From positions 682,001 to 746,000 of the forward strand of contig UCHD01000001.1 of NCBI GenBank assembly GCA_900472175.1: a stretch of DNA of 64,000 nt, in the 5' to 3' direction. The translations under genes were made by a program, and so were the position numbers. The notes beneath the pieces were generated by a model, which saw nothing but the letters and a program-made list of their open reading frames with translations, had not been told where the DNA came from and ran no database searches. This DNA is from Hyphomicrobiales bacterium (GTDB taxonomy: Bacteria > Pseudomonadota > Alphaproteobacteria > Rhizobiales > Rhizobiaceae). Positions 55,683 to 64,000 of the stretch are shown piece by piece (the stretch's first letter is position 1; each line of letters starts with the position of its first letter).

Positions 55683-55709
55683 TCTTTCAGCTCTCGTCAA
55701 GGAACCCGA

Positions 55710-56183
55710 ATGCGCTGCCCCTATTGTGGATCGGAAGACAGCCAGGTGAAGGACAGCCGTCCTGCGGAGGACGGCGCCGCCATCCGCCGCCGGCGCATCT
55801 GCCCGGATTGCGGCGGCCGCTTCACGACCTTCGAGCGGGTGCAGCTTCGGGAACTGATGATCCTGAAGAAGACCGGCCGCAAGGCACCGTTCGATCGCGA
55901 CAAGCTGCTCAGGTCGTTCGAGATCGCGCTGCGCAAGCGGCCGATCGATCGCGACCGGATCGAGCGGGCGGTGTCGGGCATCGTCCGGCGGCTTGAAAGT
56001 TCGGGCGAGACGGAAATTCCGTCGGAGGAAATCGGCCTGCAGGTGCTGGAAGCTTTGAAGGGGCTCGATGATGTGGCCTTCGTGCGCTACGCCTCGGTCT
56101 ACCGCGATTTCTCCCATGCGGATGATTTCGAAAAGGTGATCGCTGAGATCAGCGCCAAGATTGCCCGGGATCCCGGCGCCTGA
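55710..56183 (+). CDS. nrdR: Transcriptional repressor NrdR
   Basis: A 157-residue repressor of ribonucleotide reductase genes. Zinc ribbon with [16 protein letters not shown] and [14 protein letters not shown], then an ATP-cone domain ([20 protein letters not shown]). It senses ATP/dATP. Located between glyA and ribD, the usual place in alphaproteobacteria, and separated from ribD by a terminator-like hairpin. Confidence 0.97.
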   Translation: MRCPYCGSEDSQVKDSRPAEDGAAIRRRRICPDCGGRFTTFERVQLRELMILKKTGRKAPFDRDKLLRSFEIALRKRPIDRDRIERAVSGIVRRLESSGETEIPSEEIGLQVLEALKGLDDVAFVRYASVYRDFSHADDFEKVIAEISAKIARDPGA

Positions 56184-56200
56184 TCGACGCCAAGACTTGG

Positions 56201-56230
56201 CGCCGCCCGTAAGGGCGGCGTTTGACGTTT
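56201..56230 (+). terminator. Hairpin with T-rich tail between nrdR and ribD
   Basis: Perfect 8-bp stem CGCCGCCC / GGGCGGCG around GTAA, followed by TTTGACGTTT. An alternative pairing GGCGCC (56175-56180) with GGCGCC (56199-56204) overlaps it. It may end or reduce transcription from glyA-nrdR into ribD. Confidence 0.6.
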
Positions 56231-56241
56231 AAGGGTTGGGG

Positions 56242-57366
56242 ATGGGCATCGATATGGCAGACAAGGCTGAAGACGAGCGGTTCATGGCGGAGGCGCTGCG
56301 TTTCGCACACCAGCACCTCGGTGCCACCGGCTCCAACCCGTCTGTCGGCTGCGTCATTGTCCGCAATGACGGCGATGGCGCAAGGATCGTCGGCAGCGCC
56401 GTCACGGCGCTGAGCGGCAGGCCGCATGCGGAAACACAGGCGCTGGCCAATGCCGGACCGCTGGCACGGGGCGCTACCGCCTATGTGACGCTCGAACCCT
56501 GCTCCCACCATGGCAAGACCCCGCCCTGCGCCGATGCGCTGATTGCTGCTGGCGTTGCCCGGGTGGTGGTCGCCGTAGTCGATCCTGACGAGCGCGTCTC
56601 GGGCCACGGCATCGATATGCTGCGCGATGCCGGTATCGAGGTTGTCACGGGTGTGCTGGAGGAAGAGGGCGAGCGCGAGCTTGAAGGCTACCTCATGCGC
56701 AAGCGCAACAACCGGCCGTATGTGACTCTCAAACTTGCCGTTTCGGCCGATGGCATGATCGGCATCAAGGGACAGGGGCAGGTGCCGATCACCGGCGCTC
56801 CAGCGCGGGAGATCGTGCATCGGCTACGCGCTGAGACCGATGCCATCCTGGTCGGTATCGGCACGGCAATTGCCGACGATCCGGAATTGACCTCCCGTAT
56901 CGCCGGGCTGGAGCACCGCTCGCCGCTTCGCATCGTCATAGATGGCGATCTCAATCTGCCGGTCACCTCGAAGCTGGCGCAGACGGCCCGCAGCGTGCCG
57001 GTCCTGATCGTTACCGGCCAAAGCGATGGCTCGGTCGCTTTTTCCAGTCGCCAGCAGGCACTGGAAGCAGCCGGTGCAGAGGTGGTGGTCTGTGATCCGA
57101 AGGTGCCGGCCGATCTGCTCGCGGCTCTGGCGACGCGGGGCGTATCCTCGCTTCTGGTCGAAGGTGGTGCACGCACCGCACAACAGTTTCTCAATGACGG
57201 GCTGGTCGACCGGATTTTGCTGTTTACCGCGCCGCTGACCCTTGGCGAGGAGGGGGTACCATCCCCACTTGACCGGAAGCTGATCCCGGTGGGCTTCGTT
57301 CATCGGCGGACAGACACGTTTGGCGATGACCTTCTCGACACCTACGAATACGAAAGAACCCTCTGA
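56242..57366 (+). CDS. ribD: Bifunctional diaminohydroxyphosphoribosylaminopyrimidine deaminase / reductase
   Basis: A 374-residue two-domain riboflavin enzyme. The deaminase half has the zinc motifs PHAETQAL (HAE) and PCSHHGKTPPC; the reductase half starts near RNNRPYVTLKLAVSADGMIG and has SLLVEGGARTAQQFL. ATG 56242 has AAGGG six bases upstream; a TTG at 56236 and ATG at 56254 are alternatives. It overlaps ribE by one base (TGATG), so they are coupled. No FMN riboswitch is seen. Confidence 0.97.
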   Translation: MGIDMADKAEDERFMAEALRFAHQHLGATGSNPSVGCVIVRNDGDGARIVGSAVTALSGRPHAETQALANAGPLARGATAYVTLEPCSHHGKTPPCADALIAAGVARVVVAVVDPDERVSGHGIDMLRDAGIEVVTGVLEEEGERELEGYLMRKRNNRPYVTLKLAVSADGMIGIKGQGQVPITGAPAREIVHRLRAETDAILVGIGTAIADDPELTSRIAGLEHRSPLRIVIDGDLNLPVTSKLAQTARSVPVLIVTGQSDGSVAFSSRQQALEAAGAEVVVCDPKVPADLLAALATRGVSSLLVEGGARTAQQFLNDGLVDRILLFTAPLTLGEEGVPSPLDRKLIPVGFVHRRTDTFGDDLLDTYEYERTL

Positions 57367-57986
57367 TGTTTACCGGCATTATCACCGATATCGGCACCGT
57401 CGAAACCATTACGCCCCTCGACGAGGGCATCAAGCTGCGTATTGCCACGGCCTATGATCCCAAAGGCATCGATATCGGCGCCTCGATTGCCTGTTCCGGC
57501 GTCTGCCTGACGGTCACGACCTTGCCGGAAGAGGGCGCCAACGGCCGCTGGTTTGAGGTCGAGGCATGGGAAGAGGCGCTGCGTCTGACGACGATTGCGT
57601 CGTGGACGGCGAGCCAGAAGATCAATCTCGAGCGCTCGCTGAAGATCGGCGACGAACTCGGCGGCCACCTTGTGTCGGGGCATGTCGATGGCAAGGCCGA
57701 AATCCTCTCCGTCGAAGCCGAAGGCGAGGCCACTCGGTTCCGCCTGCGCGCGCCCGAACATCTGGCCAAGTTCGTGGCGCCAAAAGGCTCCATCGCGCTC
57801 GATGGCACATCGCTGACGGTCAACGCTGTCAACGGCACGGATTTCGATGTCCTGCTGATCCGCCATTCTCTCGACGTGACGACTTGGGGTCAGCGCAAGG
57901 CCGGCGATTTCGTCAATTTCGAAGTCGACACGATGGCCCGCTATGCCGCGCGGCTGGCTGAGTTTCCGGCCACGAAGGCCGGCTGA
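57366..57986 (+). CDS. ribE: Riboflavin synthase alpha chain
   Basis: A 206-residue enzyme dismutating two lumazines to riboflavin. The start MFTGIITDIGTVETI is the family signature, and two lumazine-binding repeats are seen with SIACSGVCLTV and SIALDGTSLTVNAV. It follows ribD directly; ribH (partner, supplying lumazine) is at 59397, past two reverse-strand genes. Confidence 0.97.
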   Translation: MFTGIITDIGTVETITPLDEGIKLRIATAYDPKGIDIGASIACSGVCLTVTTLPEEGANGRWFEVEAWEEALRLTTIASWTASQKINLERSLKIGDELGGHLVSGHVDGKAEILSVEAEGEATRFRLRAPEHLAKFVAPKGSIALDGTSLTVNAVNGTDFDVLLIRHSLDVTTWGQRKAGDFVNFEVDTMARYAARLAEFPATKAG

Positions 57987-58001
57987 ACCGACGCAAACGA
58001 T

Positions 58002-58049
58002 CTATCCTTAGATCTGATCCGCCCGGGATGTTCGGGAGCAGATCCATAG
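58002..58049 (+). terminator. Branched hairpin after ribE
   Basis: CTAT (58002-58005)/ATAG (58046-58049), GATCTG (58011-58016)/CAGATC (58039-58044) and inner CCCG/CGGG form a stacked stem starting 15 nt after the ribE stop. No T-run follows, so it is a candidate 3' structure only. Confidence 0.35.
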
Positions 58050-58127
58050 GTTTGCCGATCCGTCCGGGTCTGCCCGCGCGAACAGGTGGCAGAAGACCAT
58101 AGCTACACTGGCAATGTGGGGTGAAAC

Positions 58128-58646
58128 TCACCGTTCCAAAAGAATCACGTTCGCCCCATGATAGGTCGTGCGGCCGGTTTCCTTGAACTGTAGTTTGGCG
58201 GCTACCCGCAACGACGCATGGTTGCCGATATCGATGATGCAGGTCTTCTTCATCGCCGGAAACTGCTGGTCGCCCCATTTTATGGCCGCGCTGACGGCCT
58301 CGGTCGCAAGGCCCTGGCCGTGCGAACGCGGCGACAGCGCCCAGCCGGTTTCCATCGTGCCTTCGACCGAAGGGCTGATGCCGCGGTGGAGATCGTGAAA
58401 GCCGGCTTCACCGATGAACTGGCCGGTTGCGCGGTCCTGCAAGACCAGAAAGCCGAAACCAAAATAGTGCCACATGCCGACCTGGCGCAGGAAGCGCGTC
58501 CAGGCCTGCTCGCGTGAAAACGGGATGCCGCCGACGAAACGGGTGACTTCGGGATCGGCAAAAAGTGCGGCGTAGGCGGTAAAGTCGTCACGGCGATAGG
58601 GACGCAGGATCAGACGCTCGGTTTCGATGGTAGGGACGCTGTGCAT
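58128..58646 (-). CDS. GNAT family N-acetyltransferase (RimJ/RimL-like)
   Basis: A 172-residue acetyl-CoA transferase. Opening TIETERLILRPYRRDDFTAY is that of the RimJ/RimL/SpeG branch; the acetyl-CoA loop reads SPRSHGQGLATEAVSAAIKW (Q/RxxGxG/A); NHASLRVAAKLQFKETGRT is the conserved end. Protein or small-molecule substrate unknown. With the cupin gene it interrupts ribE and ribH on the other strand. Confidence 0.92.
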   Translation of the reverse strand: MHSVPTIETERLILRPYRRDDFTAYAALFADPEVTRFVGGIPFSREQAWTRFLRQVGMWHYFGFGFLVLQDRATGQFIGEAGFHDLHRGISPSVEGTMETGWALSPRSHGQGLATEAVSAAIKWGDQQFPAMKKTCIIDIGNHASLRVAAKLQFKETGRTTYHGANVILLER

Positions 58647-58685
58647 GTGGTTTTTCGGTCCAGTTGAAATGATGATTGTATGCGA

Positions 58686-59189
58686 TCAGGCTCCGGACTC
58701 GCCGTCCCAATAATCGGTTTCGCTCTCCTTGCGTCCGACGAAACGGAAGACCGGCTTGCCATCCGGCGTCGCCCGTGACTTGGCCAGGAATTTTCCGGAA
58801 TCCGGATATTCGACAATCTCGGCTTTCGCATTGGCCGACATGGAAAGATAGGTGAGGGGGACGGTGCCGGTATTGATCAGGTGATGCGCCGTTTCCGGGC
58901 CGCCGGAGGGGGCGCCGAGCACATCGCCGGGTTTGACGGGGTAGCGGTGCGGGCCGAAGCGATATTCGCCTTCTCCGCTCAGAATGACGAACAGTTCTTC
59001 CTCGATATGATGATTGTGGAACGGGCAGCCGGATTTTCCCGGCGGCACCTCGCTGTAACCGATGCCGAGATCCTTGAGACCGAGCTGCGCGCCGAAGGAT
59101 GCGTCGCGGGATTCATAGAACGTGCCTTGCTGCCAATGTTCCAGCTCAAGGTCGCTGGGATTGATGACGGGTTTGTACGTCTCGGCCAT
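58686..59189 (-). CDS. Cupin domain protein
   Basis: A 168-residue single-cupin protein. Motif 1 is CPFHNHHIEEELFVILSGEG (His, His, Glu metal ligands) and motif 2 PGDVLGAPSGGPETAHHLIN (His). The C-terminal part has VEYPDSGKFLAKS. GGAG precedes the ATG at 59189; the frame to 59339 is not conserved-looking. It is upstream of the GNAT gene on the same strand, 39 bp apart. Substrate unknown. Confidence 0.88.
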   Translation of the reverse strand: MAETYKPVINPSDLELEHWQQGTFYESRDASFGAQLGLKDLGIGYSEVPPGKSGCPFHNHHIEEELFVILSGEGEYRFGPHRYPVKPGDVLGAPSGGPETAHHLINTGTVPLTYLSMSANAKAEIVEYPDSGKFLAKSRATPDGKPVFRFVGRKESETDYWDGESGA

Positions 59190-59396
59190 GTTTTTCTCCA
59201 CTCCGGGCAAACTTGTACAGAACCGCCATCGGATTGAAAAGACGGCGGCAATTTCAGCGTTTTCGATTACAATAGCTTGCCACGGGCTTGCCAAATCGGC
59301 CCAGGCCGCGAAAATTGCTTGCCAACCGGGCTCCGGCATGGTTTGACCGCCGCCTGCGCTGGAGATGTCCGGCCCCCAATTTCAGACAGGTGACAA

Positions 59397-59858
59397 ATGT
59401 CCGATACCGAAAAACCACATATCCTCATTGTGGAAGCGCGTTTCTATGATGATATGGCCGACGCATTGCTTGATGGCGCCACCTCGGCGCTCAAGGATGC
59501 CGGCGCGACCTATGATGTCGTGACTGTGCCCGGCGCGCTGGAAATCCCTGCAGCAATTGCTATGGCGCTCGACGGCATCGACAATGGCGGCACCGAGTAT
59601 GACGGTTTCGTCGCGCTCGGCATGGTCATCCGTGGCGAGACCTACCATTTCGACATCGTCTCGAACGAATCCTCGCGCGCCTTGATGGATCTTGCCGTCA
59701 GTGAAAGCCTTGCCATCGGCAATGGCATCCTGACCGTCGAGAATGACGCGCAGGCCTGGGCCCGTGCGAAGAAATCCGAAGGCGACAAGGGCGGCTTTGC
59801 TGCCCGCGCTGCGCTGACCATGATCGACCTGAAGATCAAGCTGGGCGGCGAACAGTGA
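59397..59858 (+). CDS. ribH: 6,7-dimethyl-8-ribityllumazine synthase
   Basis: A 153-residue enzyme making lumazine from the ribD product and dihydroxybutanone phosphate. Features: [35 protein letters not shown], and [20 protein letters not shown] with the catalytic His. Ends in a GTGA overlap with nusB, the standard coupled pair. ACAGGTGA lies before the ATG. Confidence 0.97.
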   Translation: MSDTEKPHILIVEARFYDDMADALLDGATSALKDAGATYDVVTVPGALEIPAAIAMALDGIDNGGTEYDGFVALGMVIRGETYHFDIVSNESSRALMDLAVSESLAIGNGILTVENDAQAWARAKKSEGDKGGFAARAALTMIDLKIKLGGEQ

Positions 59859-60349
59859 GCGACACTCCTACCAACCCGCCGGCCGACCAGCCGATCAAGC
59901 AGGCAAACCAGCGCGGTGCAGCCCGTCTTGCCGCCGTCCAGGCATTGTACCAGATGGATGTCGGCGGCACTGGCGTGCTCGAGATCGTCGCCGAATACGA
60001 AGCCCACCGGCTCGGCCAGGAAATCGATGGCGATACCTATCTGAAGGCGGATGCCTCCTGGTTTCGCTCGATCGTTGCCGGTGTCGTGCGCGACCAGCGC
60101 CTGCTTGATCCACTGATCGGCACGGCTCTGCAGGACGACTGGGCATTGTCGCGTCTCGATTCGACCGTTCGCGCCATCCTGCGTGCCGGTACCTTCGAAC
60201 TGCGCGAACGCAAGGATGTTCCGGTGGCTGTCATCGTCACCGAATATGTCGAGATCGCCAAGGCGTTCTTCGAAGAGGATGAGCCCAAGCTCGTCAATGC
60301 CGTGCTCGACCGCATCGCCCGCACGATCAGAACCGACGTCAAGAAGTAA
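59855..60349 (+). CDS. nusB: Transcription antitermination factor NusB
   Basis: A 164-residue all-helical protein that with NusE binds boxA of rRNA leaders. Features: [20 protein letters not shown] at the start, [20 protein letters not shown], and [20 protein letters not shown] at the C-terminal helix. The GTG start overlaps the ribH stop by 4 nt. An N-terminal extension of about 17 residues is Pro/Gln-rich. Confidence 0.97.
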   Translation: MSDTPTNPPADQPIKQANQRGAARLAAVQALYQMDVGGTGVLEIVAEYEAHRLGQEIDGDTYLKADASWFRSIVAGVVRDQRLLDPLIGTALQDDWALSRLDSTVRAILRAGTFELRERKDVPVAVIVTEYVEIAKAFFEEDEPKLVNAVLDRIARTIRTDVKK

Positions 60350-60358
60350 GGTCGTGCG

Positions 60359-61594
60359 ATGACAGGGCGGGCAGACGAGGGGCAGGGCATGGATCATGAA
60401 CTGCGCGGCGCCCGCCGCAATGTCTATCTGCTGACGGCAGCCCAGGCCATTCTCGGCACCATCGGCCCGATCGTCTTTTCCGTCGGCGGCGTCGCCGGCT
60501 ATCAGTTGCTCGGCGACGACAAGTCGCTGGCAACCGCGCCGCTGACCGGTTTCAACGTCGGCGTCGCGCTCGGCGCGATATGCGTCGCCGCCATGTCCCG
60601 TTTTCTCGGCCGCAAGGCCGCCTTCATGGTTGGCGCGCTTCTGGGCGCAGGTGGCGGTATCCTTGCCGCCTACGCGCTGTTTCTGAACGATTTCTGGCTT
60701 TTTGCGCTGGGCCTGTGCGTGTCCGGTGTGTCCGGCGGTTTTACCCAAAAGTTGCGGTTTGCCGCCGCCGATGCGTCCCCTCGCTTCTACAAGCCAAGAG
60801 CGATTTCCTGGATTTTGGCGGGCGGCATGGTGTCCGCCGTGCTCGGGCCGCAGCTGGTCATCCTGACCAAGGATGCGCTGGCGCCGGTGTTTTTTGCCGG
60901 TGCCTTCATCGCGCTGGTGCCGACCTGTCTTGCGGCGATTGCCATCCTGGCTTTCCTGCGGCTGCCGGACCTGCGTCCTGTTTCCGGTGCTGCCCCCATC
61001 GGGCCCGTCCGGCCGTTGCGCGAGATCGTGCTCAACCAGCGTTTTCTCACCGGCATGGTCTGCGGCATTTCCACCTATGCGCTAATGACCTTCATGATGA
61101 CCGGCGCGCCGATCGCCATGGTCGTCGGCTGCGGTTTTTCGCAGGATCTGGCGACGCTCGGCATCCAGTGGCACGTGCTGGCGATGTTTGCCCCGAGTTT
61201 CTTCACCGGCATGCTGGTCAGCCGTTATGGTGCGGAGAGAGTTGTCGCTGCCGGCTTGGTTATCCTGATGCTGTGCGCGCTGGTGGCGCATGCTGGAATT
61301 GCGCTGTGGAATTTCTGGGGCGCACTGATCCTGCTGGGCACCGGGTGGAATTTGGGCTTTATCGGCTCGACCGCCATTGTCGCCTCCAGCTACCGGCCGC
61401 AGGAAGCCGACAAGGTGCAGGGTTTTCACGATATCATCCTGTTCAGCGCCGTGGCGCTTGCCTCCTTCGGGTCCGGCAAGGTGCTGACGGCCTATGGTTG
61501 GGACATGCTGAGCGCCGCCGTCTGGCCGGTAACGGCATTCTGCCTTTTGCTGCTCGTTTCGCTGTTTGTCGCCGAAAGGCGGCGCACGGCCTGA
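60359..61594 (+). CDS. MFS transporter
   Basis: A 411-residue inner-membrane carrier with twelve helices. The loop 2-3 motif is weak (MSRFLGRKAAFMVGALLGAG), consistent with an MFS member, and loop 8-9 has LVSRYGAERVVAAGLV. It follows nusB by 9 bp and is probably co-transcribed. An alternative ATG at 60389 has a stronger GAGGGG ribosome site. Substrate unknown. Confidence 0.88.
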   Translation: MTGRADEGQGMDHELRGARRNVYLLTAAQAILGTIGPIVFSVGGVAGYQLLGDDKSLATAPLTGFNVGVALGAICVAAMSRFLGRKAAFMVGALLGAGGGILAAYALFLNDFWLFALGLCVSGVSGGFTQKLRFAAADASPRFYKPRAISWILAGGMVSAVLGPQLVILTKDALAPVFFAGAFIALVPTCLAAIAILAFLRLPDLRPVSGAAPIGPVRPLREIVLNQRFLTGMVCGISTYALMTFMMTGAPIAMVVGCGFSQDLATLGIQWHVLAMFAPSFFTGMLVSRYGAERVVAAGLVILMLCALVAHAGIALWNFWGALILLGTGWNLGFIGSTAIVASSYRPQEADKVQGFHDIILFSAVALASFGSGKVLTAYGWDMLSAAVWPVTAFCLLLLVSLFVAERRRTA

Positions 61595-61742
61595 GATTTC
61601 CCCCCGAAAGTGGTATTCCCTCCCTGTAAGTCGCCGCCAACATACCGAAAAACGTGGGTTTTCCCGGTTTTCGCGGCTTGACGATCCCGATTCGCCACAG
61701 CACTCTGCAGCCACGTATGCGGGCCATGCTTGAAGAGGAGGC

Positions 61743-61796
61743 TTGGCCTGCTGCGCTTTTTGGGGGCCGGCGGAACGGAGTGAGCCCGCAGGCTAA
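61743..61796 (+). promoter_or_regulatory. Structured leader just upstream of the hppA ribosome site
   Basis: TTGGCCTGC (61743-61751) pairs with GCAGGCTAA (61788-61796) over nine positions (one G-U), with an inner CGCT/AGTG stem (61754-61757 / 61779-61782). The structure ends two bases before the GGAGG ribosome site (61799-61803). It shares its closing stem sequence with the leader before the LtrA-like gene. Confidence 0.5.
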
Positions 61797-61813
61797 ATGG
61801 AGGAAATTGCGAA

Positions 61814-63952
61814 ATGACCATACTTCTGGGCGTTATCGCATGCGGGTTGCTTTCGGTGGTCTATGCCATCTGGGCAACGCAATCGGTGCTGTCTGCCGAT
61901 CAGGGCAATGCCCGCATGCAAGAGATTGCAGGCTTCATACGCGAGGGGGCGCAGGCCTATCTCACACGTCAATATATGACCATTGCCATTGTCGGTGCCG
62001 TCGTCTTTGCCGGTGCCTGGATTCTTCTCTCCGTGACAGCCGCCATCGGCTTCCTGATCGGCGCAGTTCTGTCGGGTGTTGCCGGTTTCATCGGCATGCA
62101 CGTCTCTGTCCGCGCCAATGTGCGCACGGCGCAGGCATCCTCCGTCAGTCTTGCGGCAGGTCTCGATATCGCCTTCAAGTCCGGTGCGATCACCGGCATG
62201 CTGGTTGCAGGCCTGGCCCTGCTCGGCGTTACCATCTACTACCTTATCCTGACGGCTGGTCTTGGGCTTGCCGAAGGCTCGCGTGAGGTCATCGATGCGC
62301 TTGTATCGCTCGGCTTCGGCGCCTCGCTGATTTCGATCTTTGCCCGTCTCGGCGGCGGCATCTTCACCAAGGGCGCTGACGTCGGCGGCGATCTCGTCGG
62401 CAAGGTCGAGGCCGGAATTCCGGAAGATGATCCACGCAACCCGGCCACCATCGCCGATAACGTCGGCGACAATGTCGGCGATTGCGCCGGTATGGCCGCC
62501 GACCTGTTCGAGACCTATGCCGTCTCGATCGTCGCCACCATGGTTCTGGCCGCGATCTTCTTTGCCGGTGGTGCCAATCTGAGCCTGGTCATGTCCTATC
62601 CGCTGGCCATTTGCGGCGCCTGCATCATCACCTCGATCATCGGCGCCTTCTTCGTCAAGCTTGGCTCCAACGGCTCGATCATGGGCGCGCTGTACAAGGG
62701 CCTGATCGTCACCGGCCTGCTGTCGATCATCGGCCTCGGTGCCGCCACCTCGCTGACCATCGGCTGGGGCTCGATTGGCACTGTCGCTGGCAAGGATATT
62801 ACCGGCACCAACCTGTTCATCTGCGGTATTCTCGGCCTTGTCGTCACCGCACTGATCGTTGTGATCACCGAATACTATACCGGTACCAACAAGCGGCCGG
62901 TCAATTCGATTGCCCAGGCCTCTGTCAGCGGCCATGGCACCAACGTCATCCAGGGGCTTGCCGTGTCGCTGGAATCGACTGCCTTGCCGGCCATCGTCAT
63001 CGTCGGCGGCATCGTTGCCACCTACCAGCTGGCGGGCCTGTTCGGCACCGGTATTGCCGTCACCGCCATGCTCGGTATTGCCGGCATGATCGTCGCACTC
63101 GATGCCTTCGGTCCCGTTACCGACAATGCCGGTGGCATCGCCGAAATGGCCGGGCTTCCGCCGGAAGTCCGCAAGTCGACCGACGCGCTCGATGCGGTCG
63201 GTAACACCACCAAGGCCGTCACCAAGGGCTATGCGATCGGTTCGGCCGGTCTTGGCGCGCTGGTGCTGTTTGCGGCCTATTCGAACGATCTGAAATACTT
63301 TGCTGCCAATGGCGACAAGTATCCGTATTTCGCCGATGTCGGAACGATCTCGTTCGATCTCTCCAACCCCTACGTCGTCGCAGGGCTGATCTTCGGCGGT
63401 CTTATCCCCTACCTGTTCGGCGGTATCGCCATGACGGCCGTTGGCCGTGCGGCGGGCGCTGTGGTGGAGGAAGTCCGCCGTCAGTTCCGCGAAAAGCCGG
63501 GCATCATGGCAGGCACTGACCGGCCGGACTATGGCCGCGCTGTCGATATGCTGACCAAGGCGGCGATCCGCGAGATGATCGTGCCGTCGCTGCTGCCGGT
63601 GCTGGCGCCGGTCGTCGTCTACTTCGGCGTGCTGTTGATCTCCGGCTCCAAGGCTTCGGCCTTTGCGGCGCTCGGTGCATCGCTTCTCGGCGTCATCGTC
63701 AATGGCATCTTCGTCGCTATCTCGATGACTTCGGGCGGTGGCGCCTGGGACAATGCCAAGAAAAGCTTTGAAGACGGCTTCGTCGACAAGGACGGCACGC
63801 GCCATCTGAAGGGATCGGAAGCCCACAAGGCCTCCGTCACCGGCGATACGGTTGGCGATCCCTACAAGGATACCGCTGGCCCTGCCGTCAACCCGGCGAT
63901 CAAGATCACCAACATCGTTGCGCTTCTGCTTCTGGCCGTTCTTGCTGGATAG
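61814..63952 (+). CDS. hppA: Membrane-bound proton-translocating pyrophosphatase (K+-independent)
   Basis: A 712-residue inner-membrane pump with about sixteen helices that couples PPi hydrolysis to proton export. The substrate site is complete: [39 protein letters not shown]. Lys467 in [10 protein letters not shown] marks the K+-independent class (the dependent class has Ala). C-terminal [20 protein letters not shown] is typical. In agrobacteria it acidifies acidocalcisomes and affects survival at low pH. Leader structure upstream. Confidence 0.98.
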   Translation: MTILLGVIACGLLSVVYAIWATQSVLSADQGNARMQEIAGFIREGAQAYLTRQYMTIAIVGAVVFAGAWILLSVTAAIGFLIGAVLSGVAGFIGMHVSVRANVRTAQASSVSLAAGLDIAFKSGAITGMLVAGLALLGVTIYYLILTAGLGLAEGSREVIDALVSLGFGASLISIFARLGGGIFTKGADVGGDLVGKVEAGIPEDDPRNPATIADNVGDNVGDCAGMAADLFETYAVSIVATMVLAAIFFAGGANLSLVMSYPLAICGACIITSIIGAFFVKLGSNGSIMGALYKGLIVTGLLSIIGLGAATSLTIGWGSIGTVAGKDITGTNLFICGILGLVVTALIVVITEYYTGTNKRPVNSIAQASVSGHGTNVIQGLAVSLESTALPAIVIVGGIVATYQLAGLFGTGIAVTAMLGIAGMIVALDAFGPVTDNAGGIAEMAGLPPEVRKSTDALDAVGNTTKAVTKGYAIGSAGLGALVLFAAYSNDLKYFAANGDKYPYFADVGTISFDLSNPYVVAGLIFGGLIPYLFGGIAMTAVGRAAGAVVEEVRRQFREKPGIMAGTDRPDYGRAVDMLTKAAIREMIVPSLLPVLAPVVVYFGVLLISGSKASAFAALGASLLGVIVNGIFVAISMTSGGGAWDNAKKSFEDGFVDKDGTRHLKGSEAHKASVTGDTVGDPYKDTAGPAVNPAIKITNIVALLLLAVLAG

Positions 63953-63967
63953 TGGCTCGAGACCCGG

Positions 63968-63993
63968 CCCGCAGCGCCGTTAGGCGTTGCGGG
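63968..63993 (+). terminator. Hairpin after hppA
   Basis: CCCGCAGCGCC / GGCGTTGCGGG, an 11-bp stem with one G-U around GTTA, 16 nt after the hppA stop. The window ends before a T-run could be seen. Confidence 0.5.
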
Positions 63994-64000
63994 TGAAGGA

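Noticed and set aside
56184..57365. FMN riboswitch upstream of ribD or ribH
   Set aside because: The gaps before ribD and ribH are short and lack the conserved RFN-element sequences; only a terminator-like hairpin is seen before ribD.
61793..63826. A 677-codon reverse open frame over hppA
   Set aside because: Very rich in Asp, Gly, Arg and His as expected from the reverse complement of hppA; no recognisable domain. Similar shadows over the 17226-19340, 36937-38730 and 54381-55682 genes were rejected for the same reason.
1..64000. CRISPR arrays, insertion sequences, prophage genes, tRNA or rRNA genes
   Set aside because: No regularly spaced repeats, transposase or integrase motifs, or tRNA T-loop patterns outside coding sequence were found on reading the window.

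Overview
The window is a chromosomal segment of an alphaproteobacterium, almost certainly Rhizobiaceae (Agrobacterium/Rhizobium type). Three things point there: high GC with strongly codon-phased genes; family-specific genes such as the MarR-type regulator LdtR next to an L,D-transpeptidase, HdaA, Bpt, HppA and Omp25/31-like porins; and alphaproteobacterial gene strings such as purN-purM / AI-2E exporter-hdaA-ppk-ppx and glyA-nrdR-ribD-ribE / ribH-nusB. These assignments come from reading motifs, not from database searches.

Layout. 1-113 is the cut 5' end of an ABC-F ATPase. 172-7016 holds a degenerate GGDEF protein, an LtrA-like membrane protein, a DinB-like protein, a glutathione transferase, ndk, and a small unit made of a CGNR zinc-finger regulator, a lipoprotein and a lone branched-chain-amino-acid-type permease around a perfect palindrome. 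7028-13319 is a reverse-strand set SDR-uvrC / pgsA-moaD-moaE, interrupted by a forward LuxR-type regulator and an alpha/beta hydrolase. 13653-19961 holds an outer-membrane barrel, a second GST, an RNase T2 lipoprotein with an exported partner, rlmJ, and a molybdopterin oxidoreductase followed by a nudK-like Nudix gene. 19993-27520 is purine synthesis (purMN) divergent from AI-2E exporter-hdaA-ppk-ppx, which links nucleotide supply, control of DnaA and polyphosphate. 27626-36633 holds a phytase-like esterase, a membrane cyclase, an AraC regulator, a DUF2000 protein, rnd, a Tat-exported multicopper oxidase, an MFS carrier and a PAS-GGDEF cyclase. 36937-46084 holds aspS, a VOC protein beside the wreck of an ArsR regulator, an exported protein, parC, an antitoxin remnant, a DMT carrier, bpt and an RDD protein. 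46354-54192 holds a membrane GGDEF cyclase, hemB, a small exported protein, a cyclase with duplicated 2TM repeats, a membrane protein, ldtR and the L,D-transpeptidase. 54381-63952 holds glyA, nrdR, the riboflavin genes ribD-ribE and ribH-nusB, an MFS carrier and the proton-pumping pyrophosphatase hppA.

Most of the window is ordinary core genome. There is no CRISPR array, insertion sequence, prophage or tRNA/rRNA that I can see. Second-messenger proteins are frequent: three GGDEF proteins, one of them apparently dead, and two class III cyclases. The least explained parts are the short non-coding structures and the decayed genes. The structures are the palindrome at 6065-6090, leader hairpins before ltrA, ndk and hppA, and a micro-ORF at 49391. 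The decayed genes are an ArsR remnant at 39271, an AbrB/MazE-type antitoxin remnant at 43526, and a probable remnant at 52420. I found no convincing new multi-gene system. The best candidate for an unstudied local circuit is the CGNR regulator/lipoprotein/permease unit.
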